Source of the DNA: Azoarcus sp.
GTDB lineage: Bacteria > Pseudomonadota > Gammaproteobacteria > Burkholderiales > Rhodocyclaceae
Direction: 5' to 3'
Length of the DNA: 64,000 nucleotides
NCBI GenBank assembly: GCA_030656215.1
Contig: JAUSOD010000056.1
Coordinates: 1-64,000 of the forward strand
Below the pieces are notes generated by a model that made no database searches, was not told the origin of the DNA, and saw only the letters and a program-made list of their open reading frames with translations. The first letter of the stretch is position 1; every line of letters starts with the position of its first letter. Shown piece by piece: positions 23,674 through 35,980 of this stretch. A program made the translations under genes and the position numbers.

Positions 23674-25635
23674 ATGACTCTGGCTGAACAGTTTTCCGCC
23701 TATAGCCGCTGGCGCGGTACGGCCGTGGAATCGGTGGTGCGTCTGCGTAACTGGTTGTCGCGCAATGACGTTGGCGATGCGCAGGCCGACATGCGGCTGC
23801 AATACCTTGTTGACCGTTTGCGCGAGGACAAGCTCACCATCGCCTTCGTCGCAGAGTATTCGCGCGGCAAGTCCGAGCTGATCAATGCGATCTTCTTCTC
23901 CGATTACGGCGATCGTATCCTGCCTTCGAGCGCCGGTCGGACCACGATGTGCCCCACCGAGCTGATGTGGACCGCGGGCGCCTCGCCGGAACTGCGACTG
24001 CTGCCGATCTCGACCCGTGCGCTGCAGGCGCCGGTGAGCGAGCTCAAGCGCATCCCGGAAGAATGGCAGGTGGTGCCGTTGAAGGCCGGCTCGGCAGCCG
24101 AGCTTCAGGCGGCGCTGGCCCGGGTGGGCGAGGTGAAGCGGGTTTCACAGGAAGAGGCCGAGCGCCTCGGGTTCAAAGTAGACCCCAGGGGCGATGAAGG
24201 GCTGAAGCCTGGCGTGGATGGTCTGGTCGAGGTGCCCAACTGGCGTCATGCGGTGATCCAGTTTCCGCATCCCTTGCTCGAGCAGGGTCTGGTGGTGCTC
24301 GATACGCCGGGCCTGAACGCGATCGGTGCCGAACCGGAGCTCACCCTCTCGCTGTTGCCCAATGCCCATGCGGTGCTGTTCATCCTCGCCGCCGATACCG
24401 GCGTGACCCAGAGCGATCTCGCCGTCTGGCGCGATTACGTCAGCACCGGCCCGACCCGGCAGAAAGGCCGTTTGGTCGTGCTCAACAAGATTGACGGTTT
24501 GTGGGATGGCTTGCGCGATGAGGCGCGGATCGGGGCCGAGATCGATCGTCAGGTGAAGTCCGTGGCCGACACCCTCGATATCGAGTCGCAGGCGGTGTTT
24601 CCGGTGTCGGCGCAGAAGGGTCTGGTGGCGCGCATCAACGGCGATGCGCCCCTGCTTGCGCGCAGCCGCCTGCCCGAACTGGAGCGCGCCCTTACCGAGG
24701 ACCTGTTGCCGACCAAGCAGGAGATCGTGCGCCATAACACCCTGGGCGAAACCGGCGATCTGGTACGCCAGACCACGGACCTGCTCCAGGCAAGGCTGTC
24801 GGGGGTGCGCGAGCAACTGCAGGAGCTGACCGATCTGCGCGGCAAGAACCAGAACGTCATCGAATACATGATGCGCAAGATCCGGGTCGAAAAGGAGGAG
24901 TTCGAGCAGGGGCTGCAGAAATACTATGCGGTGCGCTCGGTGTTTTCGAACCTGACCAACAATCTGCTCGCCCACCTTGGGATGGATGCGCTGCGCGATG
25001 AAACCCGTCGTACCCGCGAGGCGATGCTCGAATCGACTTTCAGCAAGGGGCTGCGTGATGCGATGGAGGGGTTTTTCGAGCATCTGCGCAGCAATCTGAA
25101 TCAGTCGACCGCAGAGATCGGCGAGATCACCCGGATGCTCGACTCGATGTACCGGCGCTTCAGCGTCGAGCACGGGCTCAAGCTGACCTCGCCCGAGGGG
25201 TTTTCCACCGAACCCTATGAGGCCGAGCTGGACCGCCTAGAGAAGGCGTTCAATCGGCAGATCAACACGACCTTGATCCTGGTGACCACCGAAAAGCACA
25301 CCCTGACCCAGAAGTTCTTCGAGACCATTGCCGTGCAGGCTCGCCGGACTTTCGAACTGGCCAACAGGGATGTGGAGCAGTGGTTGCGCGCAGTCATGTC
25401 GCCGCTGGAAACCCAGGTGCGCGAATACCAGTTGCAGCTCAAACGCCGGCTCGAGAGCGTCAAGCGCATTCACCAGGCCACCGACACCCTCGAGGACCGG
25501 GTGGAGGAGCTCAAGCAGGCCGAGGGCGGCGTGCTTGCCTTGCTCGACGAGCTGGTCGCGCTCGAGGCGGGCATCGCGGCGGCATTGGGCGCTGGCTCAG
25601 GCGCCGGTGAGGTGGCGGAGAGCATGGCGGCCTGA
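23674..25635 (+). CDS. Dynamin-like GTPase
   Basis: 653 residues from the ATG at 23674 (only a weak GGTGAT upstream; longer in-frame starts run into mutM). G1 is AEYSRGKS (60-67), with Ala where dynamins have Gly. The G2 region is RTTMCPTE, G3 DTPG and G4 NKID. Long helical regions follow (about 330-640), with predicted coiled coil near LQLKRRLESVKRIHQ. No membrane helix is evident. Bacterial dynamin-like proteins remodel or protect membranes; the job of this one is unknown. It ends at a strong terminator. Confidence 0.85.
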   Translation: MTLAEQFSAYSRWRGTAVESVVRLRNWLSRNDVGDAQADMRLQYLVDRLREDKLTIAFVAEYSRGKSELINAIFFSDYGDRILPSSAGRTTMCPTELMWTAGASPELRLLPISTRALQAPVSELKRIPEEWQVVPLKAGSAAELQAALARVGEVKRVSQEEAERLGFKVDPRGDEGLKPGVDGLVEVPNWRHAVIQFPHPLLEQGLVVLDTPGLNAIGAEPELTLSLLPNAHAVLFILAADTGVTQSDLAVWRDYVSTGPTRQKGRLVVLNKIDGLWDGLRDEARIGAEIDRQVKSVADTLDIESQAVFPVSAQKGLVARINGDAPLLARSRLPELERALTEDLLPTKQEIVRHNTLGETGDLVRQTTDLLQARLSGVREQLQELTDLRGKNQNVIEYMMRKIRVEKEEFEQGLQKYYAVRSVFSNLTNNLLAHLGMDALRDETRRTREAMLESTFSKGLRDAMEGFFEHLRSNLNQSTAEIGEITRMLDSMYRRFSVEHGLKLTSPEGFSTEPYEAELDRLEKAFNRQINTTLILVTTEKHTLTQKFFETIAVQARRTFELANRDVEQWLRAVMSPLETQVREYQLQLKRRLESVKRIHQATDTLEDRVEELKQAEGGVLALLDELVALEAGIAAALGAGSGAGEVAESMAA

Positions 25636-25652
25636 TTTCTCATGGGTGCTGA

Positions 25653-25700
25653 CGTGGAACAAAAAAGGCGAGTCGCAAGACTCGCCTTTTTTGTTCCACG
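25653..25700. terminator. Bidirectional terminator with a perfect 22-bp stem
   Basis: A 48-base perfect inverted repeat: 25653-25674 pairs with 25679-25700 around a GCAA loop. The core GGCGAGTC/GACTCGCC is flanked by A6 and T6, so it can terminate the dynamin-like gene (+) and the ferredoxin operon (-). The pairing continues 8 bp beyond the A/T tracts, which ordinary terminators do not need. Confidence 0.92.
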
Positions 25701-25721
25701 CTCGACCTCTCGGACGGGCAA

Positions 25722-28387
<2,666 letters not shown>

Positions 28388-28410
28388 GGCGGGCTGTCGT
28401 CCAGGTAGGT

Positions 28411-29784
28411 TCAGTGCCGGGCGGCAGGGGCGAAAGGTGAGCGTGCGCGCTTGTCACCCACTGGTTGCGGGTCCAGGCGGGCGATGGTGAGGGTGTCGTC
28501 GCTGAAATAGCGCTGCGCCACGGCGCGGACCTCGTCGGCCGTGACCGCGCGCAAGCCTTCGAGCAGGCGTTCGTCGTCGCGCCACGAGAGCCCGGCGGCT
28601 TCGAGGTAGCCGATCTCCATCGCCTGGCCCATCAGCGAGTCGCGTTTGTAGACTTTGGACGCGAGCGCCTGGGTCTTGACCCGGTTCAGCTCGGTCTCGC
28701 TCACGCCCTCGTCACGGATGCGCTGCAACTCGCTGCGCAGCGCGGCCTCGAGCGATTCGACGGTCTGGCCGGCCGCTGGCACGCCGTCGAGATAAAACAG
28801 CGACGGGCCGCGACCGGTGCCATCGTAGCCGGCTCCTGCCGACACCGCGATCTGGCTGTCGCGTACCAGGCGACGGTTGAGTCGGGCGCCATCGTAACCA
28901 TCGAGGATGGCGGCGAGCACTTGCAGGGCATAGGCTTCGCGATCGCCGGTCGGGTCGCGCAGGGTGGGAACCTGCCACGCCATGGCGAGGTAGGGTAGTT
29001 CGGCCGGAGCCCTGACTGCGGTCTTGCGCGGGCCGCGTTGCTCGGGCTCATTGCTGATCCGCCGTGCGGGCAGATTGGCGGTCTTGAGCTTGCCATAATG
29101 CTGGCGGGCCATGCCGAATACAGCCTGGTGATCGACGTCGCCGACCACGACCAGATAGGCATTGTTGGGCTGATACCAGCGCCGGTACCACTCGCGCGTA
29201 TCCTCCGCCGTCATGGCGTCGAGGTCGGTCATCCAACCGATCACCGGGCGCCGATAGGTGTGGGCCTGGAAGGCGGTTGCCATCAATTGCTCATACACCA
29301 GCGCGCGTGGCTGGTCGTCGGTGCGTAGCCGGCGTTCTTCCTTCACCACTTCGATCTCGCGCGCGAACTCGGCATCGGTGATGATCAGATTCTGCATACG
29401 GTCCGCTTCGAGCGCCATCATCGGCCCCAGCTGGGTCGGTGGAACCTGCTGGAAGTAGGCGGTGTAGTCCTTGCTGGTGAAGGCGTTGTCGCGCCCGCCG
29501 ACCGCGGCCACCCGCTTGTTGAACTCGCCGGGCCCGACTTTCCGGGTGCCCTTGAACATCATGTGTTCGAGCACGTGGGCGACGCCGGAGACACCTTCCG
29601 GCTCGTCCATCGAGCCGGTGCGGTACCACACCATATGGACCACGGAGGGCGCACGACGGTCTTCCTTGACGATTACCTTCATGCCGTTGGCGAGCGTGGT
29701 CTCATAGGGGTTGGCATGCGCGACGACAGCCGGCAGCAGGGTCGCGGCGACAAACAAGGTGCGGATAAAGGTCTGGTGAAACAT
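28411..29784 (-). CDS. M16-family zinc peptidase, active subunit
   Basis: 457 residues from the ATG at 29784, which has AGGA properly spaced; another ATG five codons upstream does not. Signal peptide ends near VVAHA. The inverted zinc motif HVLEH lies in GVAHVLEHMMFKGT, with the distal Glu further on. This is the catalytic partner of the inactive M16 protein encoded 23 bases downstream. Substrates are unknown. First gene of the operon that continues to rsmD, coaD and ferredoxin; divergent from ftsY. Confidence 0.94.
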   Translation of the reverse strand: MFHQTFIRTLFVAATLLPAVVAHANPYETTLANGMKVIVKEDRRAPSVVHMVWYRTGSMDEPEGVSGVAHVLEHMMFKGTRKVGPGEFNKRVAAVGGRDNAFTSKDYTAYFQQVPPTQLGPMMALEADRMQNLIITDAEFAREIEVVKEERRLRTDDQPRALVYEQLMATAFQAHTYRRPVIGWMTDLDAMTAEDTREWYRRWYQPNNAYLVVVGDVDHQAVFGMARQHYGKLKTANLPARRISNEPEQRGPRKTAVRAPAELPYLAMAWQVPTLRDPTGDREAYALQVLAAILDGYDGARLNRRLVRDSQIAVSAGAGYDGTGRGPSLFYLDGVPAAGQTVESLEAALRSELQRIRDEGVSETELNRVKTQALASKVYKRDSLMGQAMEIGYLEAAGLSWRDDERLLEGLRAVTADEVRAVAQRYFSDDTLTIARLDPQPVGDKRARSPFAPAARH

Positions 29785-29937
29785 GGGGATGTCCTGCATC
29801 TGTTAGAATTCGCGACGCCATGCGTGGTTCGGCAAACAGCCGGACCGACGCGGAGCCGCATCTTAGCCTTATCCGGATTGCAGCGCCCGTGCAGTGCGAT
29901 GGCGCCCTTCCGAACGACCCCTCTGACCCGAGCGCCC

Positions 29938-31074
29938 ATGTTTGGTTTCTTCAAGAAGTCTGGCAAGACCGATACGCCGGCTGCAACACCTCCCGTGGCG
30001 GACCCCGCTGCCACCCCCGAGTCTGTCTCCGCGCCGGTTGTAAGCGCACCCGTACCCGAATCGAAGCCTCCGGCCTCCGTTCTCGTTCCTGCAAGTGAGG
30101 CGCAGCCCGCGGTGTCGGCGCAGAAACGCTCGTGGACCGATCGCCTGAAGGCCGGCCTTGCGCGCACCCGGCAGCAGTTCGGTGGCGGGCTGGCGAGCCT
30201 GTTCGGGCGGCGCAAGATCGACGAGGATCTGCTCGAGGAGCTCGAGTCCACCCTGTTGATGGCCGACTGCGGCGTCGATGCGACCCAGTACCTGATCGAC
30301 GACCTGCGCCTGCGCTGGAAGCGTGATCGGCTCGAAACCGCCGATCAGCTGCAGCAGGCACTGGCCGATGGCCTGCACCGGATCATTGCGCCGCTGGAGC
30401 AGCCGCTCGACGTGTCCGGGCACAAGCCTTACATCATCATGATTGCGGGGATCAACGGGTCGGGCAAGACCACCTCGATCGGCAAGCTCGCCAAGTATTT
30501 CCAGCAACAGGGCAAGAGCGTGCTGCTGGCCGCCGGCGACACCTTCCGTGCCGCCGCGCGCGAGCAGCTGATGACCTGGGGCGAGCGCAACAACGTCACC
30601 GTGATTGCGCAGGATGGCGGCGATGCGGCCGCAGTGATTTTCGATGCGATCAATGCCGCCCGTGCACGCGGTATCGATGTGGTGCTGGCCGATACCGCAG
30701 GGCGGCTGCCCACCCAGTTGCATCTGATGGAAGAGATTGCCAAGGTCCGCCGGGTGATCATGAAGGCCGAGCCCACCGGGCCGCACGAAGTCATCCTGGT
30801 GCTCGATGCCAACATCGGCCAGAACGCGCTTGCCCAGGTTCGCGCCTTCGACGCCGCAATCGGCGTCACCGGCCTGGTGGTGACCAAGCTCGACGGGACC
30901 GCCAAGGGCGGCGTCATTGCGGCTATCGCCCGCCAGTGCCCAAAACCGCTGCGGTTCATCGGCGTGGGCGAGGGTATCGACGACTTGCAACCCTTCAACT
31001 CGCGTGAGTTCGTCGACGCCCTGTTCGAGCCGTTTCCCGGTTCGGCAGGTACTGCTGCCAGCGAGCGCGCATGA
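29938..31074 (+). CDS. ftsY: FtsY, signal recognition particle receptor
   Basis: 378 residues from the ATG at 29938 (MFGFFKK), the usual N-terminus. A Pro/Ala-rich linker (about 10-60) precedes the NG domain: P-loop GINGSGKTTSIGKLA, DTAGR, TKLDGTAKGG. It docks SRP-ribosome complexes at the membrane. Overlaps ftsE by ATGA, giving the classical ftsYEX operon. Confidence 0.97.
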   Translation: MFGFFKKSGKTDTPAATPPVADPAATPESVSAPVVSAPVPESKPPASVLVPASEAQPAVSAQKRSWTDRLKAGLARTRQQFGGGLASLFGRRKIDEDLLEELESTLLMADCGVDATQYLIDDLRLRWKRDRLETADQLQQALADGLHRIIAPLEQPLDVSGHKPYIIMIAGINGSGKTTSIGKLAKYFQQQGKSVLLAAGDTFRAAAREQLMTWGERNNVTVIAQDGGDAAAVIFDAINAARARGIDVVLADTAGRLPTQLHLMEEIAKVRRVIMKAEPTGPHEVILVLDANIGQNALAQVRAFDAAIGVTGLVVTKLDGTAKGGVIAAIARQCPKPLRFIGVGEGIDDLQPFNSREFVDALFEPFPGSAGTAASERA

Positions 31075-31730
31075 TCGTTTTCGAGGAGGTGGCCAAACGC
31101 TATGCGGGCGGCTATACCGCGCTGGCCGGCGTCAGTTTCGAGATTCGCCATGGCGAATTGGTGGTGCTGTCGGGTCATTCCGGCGCGGGCAAGAGCACGC
31201 TGCTCAAGTTGATCCCCGCCATCGAGCGGCCGACTGCCGGCACGGTGCGGATCAATGGTCAGGATGTGTCGCGGCTGCCGAAGCGGGCGGTGCCGTACCT
31301 GCGCCGCAACCTCGGTCTGGTGTTACAGGAAAGCCGGCTGCTGTTCGATCGCTCGGTGTTCGACAACGTGATGCTGCCGCTGGCCATTACCGGGCATCCG
31401 CCGGGCGATGCGACCAAGCGCGTGGCCGCGGCGCTGGACAAGGTGGGCCTTTCCGGGCGTGGCAAGGAGATGCCAATCGGCCTGTCCGGGGGCGAGCAGC
31501 AACGGGTGGCGATTGCGCGTGCGATCGTCAATCGGCCGTCGATTCTGATCGCCGATGAGCCCACGGCGCATCTTGATCCCGACTCCGCTGCCGAAATCGC
31601 GGCCTTATTCAAGTCGTTCAACCGTGCCGGGGTTACGGTGCTGGTATCGACTCACGATGCGTCCCTGTTTGCCGAATCGCAACCACGGCGTCTGACCCTG
31701 GCCAAAGGGCTGCTCACGGAGACTGTATGA
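31071..31730 (+). CDS. ftsE: FtsE, cell-division ABC ATPase
   Basis: 219 residues. Walker A GHSGAGKST, signature LSGGEQQRVAIARA, Walker B ILIADEPTAHLD and switch His in STHD are all intact. With FtsX it controls peptidoglycan hydrolases at the septum. Four-base overlaps with ftsY and ftsX. Confidence 0.97.
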   Translation: MIVFEEVAKRYAGGYTALAGVSFEIRHGELVVLSGHSGAGKSTLLKLIPAIERPTAGTVRINGQDVSRLPKRAVPYLRRNLGLVLQESRLLFDRSVFDNVMLPLAITGHPPGDATKRVAAALDKVGLSGRGKEMPIGLSGGEQQRVAIARAIVNRPSILIADEPTAHLDPDSAAEIAALFKSFNRAGVTVLVSTHDASLFAESQPRRLTLAKGLLTETV

Positions 31731-32623
31731 GCAATTGGCTATATTTGCACCGGCGTGCCATTGCGCAAGCCCTTGGCCGGCTGGCGGGCCAGCCGCTCGG
31801 CACGCTGCTGTCGGCCCTGGTAATGGGCATTGCCCTGTCGCTGCCGGCGGGGGGTTACCTGCTGCTGGACAATATCGCGTCGCTGGCTCGAGGTGTTTCG
31901 GGAACGCCGGAGATCAGCGTTTTTCTCGATACCGGGGCGGGCGCGGCCGACGCCAGCGCGATCGAAAAGCGGCTGAAGGCCGAGCCCCAGCTTGCCAGCT
32001 TTCGTTTCGTTCCGCGGGATGAGGCGTTGGGTCAGCTGGAGCGCACCGGCCTGGGTGACGTGCTGGGCGGGCTGAGCGCCAATCCGTTGCCTGATGCCTT
32101 CGTCGTCAGTCTGCGTACCGAAGATCCGGCGGTATTCGAGGCCTTGTCGGCGCAAATGAAGGCCTGGCCACGGGTGGCGCATGTCCAGCTCGATTCGGGC
32201 TGGGTCAAGCGCCTGCACGCGCTCCTCGGCCTGGGCCGCTCGGCGGTGCTGATGCTAGCCGGTCTGCTGGGCTTTGCGCTGGTGATCGTGACCTTCAATA
32301 CCATACGGCTGCAGATCCTCACCCAGCGTACCGAGATCCAGGTCAGCCGCCTGCTCGGCGCAACCGACCCTTTCATCCGCCGTCCGTTCTACTGGTTCGG
32401 CGGGCTGCAGGGCATGCTCGGCGGGCTGGTGGCGCTGGGCGCGGTGTGGCTGGGCGTGATGGCGCTCGCCGCGCCGGTGGCGACCCTTGCCGAGTCGTAT
32501 GGCGCGGTGTTTGCGCTGTCGGGCCCGCGCTGGCCGGAGTCCACCGCCATTGTCCTGTTTGCCGCATTCCTGGGCTGGGTAGGCGCGGAACTCTCGGTCA
32601 GGCGCCATCTGGCCACGGACTGA
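31727..32623 (+). CDS. ftsX: FtsX, cell-division membrane protein
   Basis: 298 residues with the FtsX layout: cytoplasmic N-terminus, helix 1 (about 22-50), a periplasmic domain of about 120 residues (GTPEISVFLDTGAGA to HVQLDSGW), then three helices. It couples FtsE ATP hydrolysis to periplasmic activators of cell-wall hydrolases. Last gene of the ftsYEX operon, convergent with the ion-channel gene 45 bases away. Confidence 0.96.
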   Translation: MSNWLYLHRRAIAQALGRLAGQPLGTLLSALVMGIALSLPAGGYLLLDNIASLARGVSGTPEISVFLDTGAGAADASAIEKRLKAEPQLASFRFVPRDEALGQLERTGLGDVLGGLSANPLPDAFVVSLRTEDPAVFEALSAQMKAWPRVAHVQLDSGWVKRLHALLGLGRSAVLMLAGLLGFALVIVTFNTIRLQILTQRTEIQVSRLLGATDPFIRRPFYWFGGLQGMLGGLVALGAVWLGVMALAAPVATLAESYGAVFALSGPRWPESTAIVLFAAFLGWVGAELSVRRHLATD

Positions 32624-32668
32624 GGGGCGGCGAGGTGTTTTTCCTTGGGCCGCTCAGTCGCCTGTCGT

Positions 32669-33454
32669 TCAGGTGCCTTTTCGTAGCGAGGCGATTTCGG
32701 CCCTGAGCGCCCGCATCTCGCGCATCAATTCGTCGTGGTCGACATTGACTAGCTCCCGCGTCTCTTCCTGTTCCTTGTGCTCGACCTCGGTCATCGCATC
32801 GACCACGATGGCGATGAACAGGTTGAGCACGGCAAAGGTGGTCAGCAGGATGAAGAGCACGAAGAAGATCCACGCCAGCGGATGCACTTCCATCACCGGG
32901 CGCACGATGCCCATCGACCACGATTCCAGCGTCATCACCTGGAACAGGGTGTAGAACGACGCCCCGATGGTGCCGAACCATTCGGGAAAGTCCGCGCCGA
33001 AGAGCTTGGTGCTCATCACCGACGATACATAGAACACCAGCAATAGCAGGGTAAGCACCGAAGTCATGCCGGGAATCGCGCGCAGCAGCGCATTGACCAC
33101 CTTGCGCATCGAGGGCACCACCGACACCAGGCGCAATGCGCGCAGGATGCGCAGCGCGCGCAACACCGCCATGCCCTCGCCGGTCGGGGCGAGGGTGATC
33201 GCCACGATGGTGAAGTCGAACAGGTTCCAGCCGCTATTGAAGAAGCGGTGGCGGTAAGCGACGAGCTTGAGCGCGATCTCGATCACGAAGATGCCGAGCG
33301 CGATTCGGTCCAGTGCCAGCAGTATGCCGCCTGCCGCGCTCACGGCCGCGGTAGAGGTTTCGAGGCCGAGCGTGATCGCATTGATGATGATCACGGTAAT
33401 GATGAAACCCTGGAATCGACGGGTTTCAAGGAAGGTACGCAGTGCAGTGGTCAT
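32669..33454 (-). CDS. BacNav-type voltage-gated sodium channel homologue
   Basis: 261 residues from the ATG at 33454 (AGAAGA upstream). Six membrane helices fit one S1-S6 unit. S4 has four gating arginines at every third position (Arg99, 102, 105, 108). The pore loop has TLESWS (175-180), the signature filter of bacterial Nav channels such as NaChBac. A C-terminal helix with heptads (about 235-259) fits the tetramer-forming coiled coil. It should form a homotetrameric cation channel in the inner membrane. It is a single gene, convergent with ftsX; the physiological role is unknown. Confidence 0.92.
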   Translation of the reverse strand: MTTALRTFLETRRFQGFIITVIIINAITLGLETSTAAVSAAGGILLALDRIALGIFVIEIALKLVAYRHRFFNSGWNLFDFTIVAITLAPTGEGMAVLRALRILRALRLVSVVPSMRKVVNALLRAIPGMTSVLTLLLLVFYVSSVMSTKLFGADFPEWFGTIGASFYTLFQVMTLESWSMGIVRPVMEVHPLAWIFFVLFILLTTFAVLNLFIAIVVDAMTEVEHKEQEETRELVNVDHDELMREMRALRAEIASLRKGT

Positions 33455-33567
33455 GACTTCTTCTGGACGTGTTTTCAAGGGATGGGTCGCTGCCTTCGAT
33501 GCGGCAAGCAGTGCCTGGGTTCCGGTCAGGACGGGAATTCAAGAGAATAATCGACTCTGCGTGGTCG

Positions 33568-33633
33568 ATAGCGAAAAACGATCGAGCTTATCTCTATTAT
33601 CAATTAGAGCAATTTGCCTCGAAGCGCTATCAT
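33568..33633 (+). promoter_or_regulatory. Probable OxyR site and -10 element of ahpC
   Basis: ATAG-N7-CGAT-N7-ATCT-N7-CAAT (33568-33604) matches the OxyR tetranucleotide pattern ATAG-N7-CTAT-N7-ATAG-N7-CTAT at 12 of 16 positions. TATCAT at 33628-33633 could be the -10, with a poor -35, which is usual for OxyR-activated promoters; the site would end just above -35. A footprint or an oxyR deletion would settle this. Confidence 0.45.
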
Positions 33634-33673
33634 TTGTTCGTCGTACTTTCATCACCCCACGGAGGATTCATCG

Positions 33674-34237
33674 ATGTCCCTGATCAACAGCGTTATCAAG
33701 CCGTTCAAGACCACCGCTTACCACAATGGCAAGTTTGTTCCGGTTTCCGACGAAGACCTGAAGGGCAAGTGGTCGATCGTGTTCTTTTACCCGGCCGACT
33801 TCACTTTCGTCTGCCCGACCGAGCTCGGCGATCTGGCCGACGTGTACCCCGAATTTCAGGCGCTGGGTGTGGAATGCTACTCGGTTTCCACCGACACCCA
33901 CTTTACCCACAAGGCGTGGCACGACGCGTCGGACACGATCAAGAAGATCAAGTACCCGATGCTCGGCGACCCGACCGGCGCCATCACCCGCAACTTCGAT
34001 GTCATGATTGAGGAAGAGGGCCTGGCACTGCGCGGCACCTTCGTGATCAACCCGGAAGGCGAGATCAAGGTTGCCGAAATTCATGACCTGGGTATTGGTC
34101 GTGACGCGCTGGAACTGCTGCGCAAGGTGCAGGCTGCCCAGTATGTGGCCTCCCATCCGGGCGAAGTCTGCCCCGCCAAGTGGACCCCGGGCGAAGCCAC
34201 CCTGGCTCCGTCGCTGGACCTCGTCGGCAAGATCTAA
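33674..34237 (+). CDS. ahpC: AhpC, peroxiredoxin (alkyl hydroperoxide reductase subunit C)
   Basis: 187 residues, start at 33674 with GGAGG eight bases upstream. Peroxidatic Cys47 is in FTFVCPTE and resolving Cys166 in GEVCPAKW, so a typical 2-Cys peroxiredoxin. It reduces hydrogen and alkyl peroxides and peroxynitrite, useful during denitrification when NO and peroxide meet. ahpF follows; a hairpin between them may set their ratio. Confidence 0.97.
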   Translation: MSLINSVIKPFKTTAYHNGKFVPVSDEDLKGKWSIVFFYPADFTFVCPTELGDLADVYPEFQALGVECYSVSTDTHFTHKAWHDASDTIKKIKYPMLGDPTGAITRNFDVMIEEEGLALRGTFVINPEGEIKVAEIHDLGIGRDALELLRKVQAAQYVASHPGEVCPAKWTPGEATLAPSLDLVGKI

Positions 34238-34282
34238 GCTGCTGTTGCGCAGCCGGGCGTACCCCGCCCGGGCTGCTGCTCG

Positions 34283-34310
34283 ACAGCCGGCCTTGTGCCG
34301 GCTGTGTTTT
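34283..34310 (+). terminator. Hairpin between ahpC and ahpF, likely partial terminator
   Basis: ACAGCCGG (34283-34290) pairs with CCGGCTGT (34298-34305) and is followed by GTTTT. Such an attenuating hairpin would allow more AhpC than AhpF from one transcript. Confidence 0.65.
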
Positions 34311-34359
34311 ATGTACGTCGCTACCGCGGATACAGCTCACTTTCACGGATGAAATCACC

Positions 34360-35913
34360 ATGCTCGACGCCAATATCAAGACTCAGTTGAAAGCTTATCT
34401 GGAAAAAGTCACGCAACCGATCGAGATCGTGGCGTCGCTGGATGATGGCGACAAATCTCGTGAAATGCAGGCATTGCTGCAGGACATCGCAGCGCTGTCG
34501 GACAAGATCACCCTGACCGAGGTGCGTGACGACGCCGAGCGCAAGCCCTCGTTCTCGCTCAATCGCAAGGGTGCCAACATGGGCGTGCGATTTGCCGGCC
34601 TGCCCATGGGCCACGAATTCACCTCGCTGATTCTCGCCTTGCTGCAGGTGGGCGGTCATCCGCCCAAGGCCGAGGCCGACGTCATCGAACAGATCCGCAA
34701 CATCGAAGGTCGTTTCGAGTTCGAGACCTATATCTCGTTGTCGTGCCACAACTGCCCGGACGTGGTGCAGGCGCTCAACCTGATGGCGGTGATCAATCCC
34801 AACATCCGTCACACCATGATCGACGGTGCGCTGTTCCAGGCGGAAGTCGATGCGCGCAAGATCATGGCGGTCCCGATGGTCTTCCTGAATGGCGAGCATT
34901 TCGGCCAGGGCCGTCTCGAACTGGCCGAGATCCTTGCCAAGATCGATACCGGTGCCGAAAAACGCGTCGCGGAAAAGCTCTCGGCCAAGGAGCCGTTCGA
35001 TGTGCTCGTTGTCGGTGGTGGCCCGGCCGGTGCGGCGGCCGCCATTTATGCGGCGCGCAAGGGTATCCGCACCGGTATCGTCGCCGAGCGCTTCGGCGGT
35101 CAGGTAATGGACACACTTGGTATCGAGAACTTCATCTCGGTCAAGGAAACGCAGGGCCCCAAGCTGGTTGCCGCGCTCGAAGAGCACGTCAAGCAGTACG
35201 AAGTCGACGTCATGAGCCTGCAGCGTGCGGCCAAAATCGTGCCGGGTGATCTGACCGAAGTGCTGCTTGAGAACGGGGCCTCGCTCAGGGCGAAGGCAGT
35301 GATCATCGCCACCGGTGCACGCTGGCGCGAGATGAACGTGCCGGGCGAACAGGAGTTCCGCGGCAAGGGTGTGGCCTATTGCCCGCACTGCGACGGCCCA
35401 CTGTTCAAGGGCAAGCGCGTGGCGGTGATCGGCGGTGGCAACTCCGGGGTTGAGGCTGCGATCGACCTCGCCGGGATCGTCGCGCAGGTTACCCTGCTTG
35501 AGTTCGCCGACGAGTTGCGCGCCGATGCCGTGCTGCAGAAGAAGCTCTACAGCCTGCCCAATGTCACCGTAATCAAGAGCGCGCAGACCACCGAGGTGAC
35601 CGGCACCGAGAAGGTGAACGGCCTGATGTACAAGGACCGGGTTTCGGGCGAGACGCACTGGGTTGAGCTCGAAGGCATCTTCGTGCAGATCGGCTTGCTG
35701 CCGAACACCGATTTTCTCAAGGGCACAATCGAGCTGAGCCGCTTTGGCGAGGTCATCATCGATGACAAATGCCATACCTCGGTGCCGGGCGTGTTTGCCG
35801 CCGGCGACTGCACCACGGTGCCGTACAAGCAGATCATCATCGCCATGGGCGAGGGCTCGAAGGCGGCGCTGACCGCGTTTGATCACCTGATCCGGACGTC
35901 AGTCCAGGCCTAA
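34360..35913 (+). CDS. ahpF: AhpF, NADH-dependent peroxiredoxin reductase
   Basis: 517 residues from the ATG at 34360. Order: N-terminal tandem thioredoxin-like domain with redox motif CHNC, then a thioredoxin-reductase-like part with FAD motif [20 protein letters not shown] motif [10 protein letters not shown] and redox motif CPHC. It passes electrons from NADH to AhpC. Cotranscribed with ahpC, ending at a strong terminator. Confidence 0.97.
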   Translation: MLDANIKTQLKAYLEKVTQPIEIVASLDDGDKSREMQALLQDIAALSDKITLTEVRDDAERKPSFSLNRKGANMGVRFAGLPMGHEFTSLILALLQVGGHPPKAEADVIEQIRNIEGRFEFETYISLSCHNCPDVVQALNLMAVINPNIRHTMIDGALFQAEVDARKIMAVPMVFLNGEHFGQGRLELAEILAKIDTGAEKRVAEKLSAKEPFDVLVVGGGPAGAAAAIYAARKGIRTGIVAERFGGQVMDTLGIENFISVKETQGPKLVAALEEHVKQYEVDVMSLQRAAKIVPGDLTEVLLENGASLRAKAVIIATGARWREMNVPGEQEFRGKGVAYCPHCDGPLFKGKRVAVIGGGNSGVEAAIDLAGIVAQVTLLEFADELRADAVLQKKLYSLPNVTVIKSAQTTEVTGTEKVNGLMYKDRVSGETHWVELEGIFVQIGLLPNTDFLKGTIELSRFGEVIIDDKCHTSVPGVFAAGDCTTVPYKQIIIAMGEGSKAALTAFDHLIRTSVQA

Positions 35914-35922
35914 GCGAGGTTG

Positions 35923-35980
35923 AATCGCCGGGCAACAAAAAGGCCAGCCGTCAGGCTGGCCTTTTTGTTGCCCGGCGATT
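35923..35980. terminator. Bidirectional terminator with a perfect 27-bp stem
   Basis: 35923-35949 pairs perfectly with 35954-35980 around a GTCA loop. The GGCCAGCC/GGCTGGCC core is flanked by A5 and T5 tracts, and pairing continues 14 bp outside them. It follows ahpF. The layout closely resembles the terminator at 25653-25700. Confidence 0.9.

Noticed and set aside
32618-32659. GACTGAG/CTCAGTC inverted repeat after ftsX as a terminator
   Set aside because: The loop is almost 30 bases and no T tract follows at the right place.
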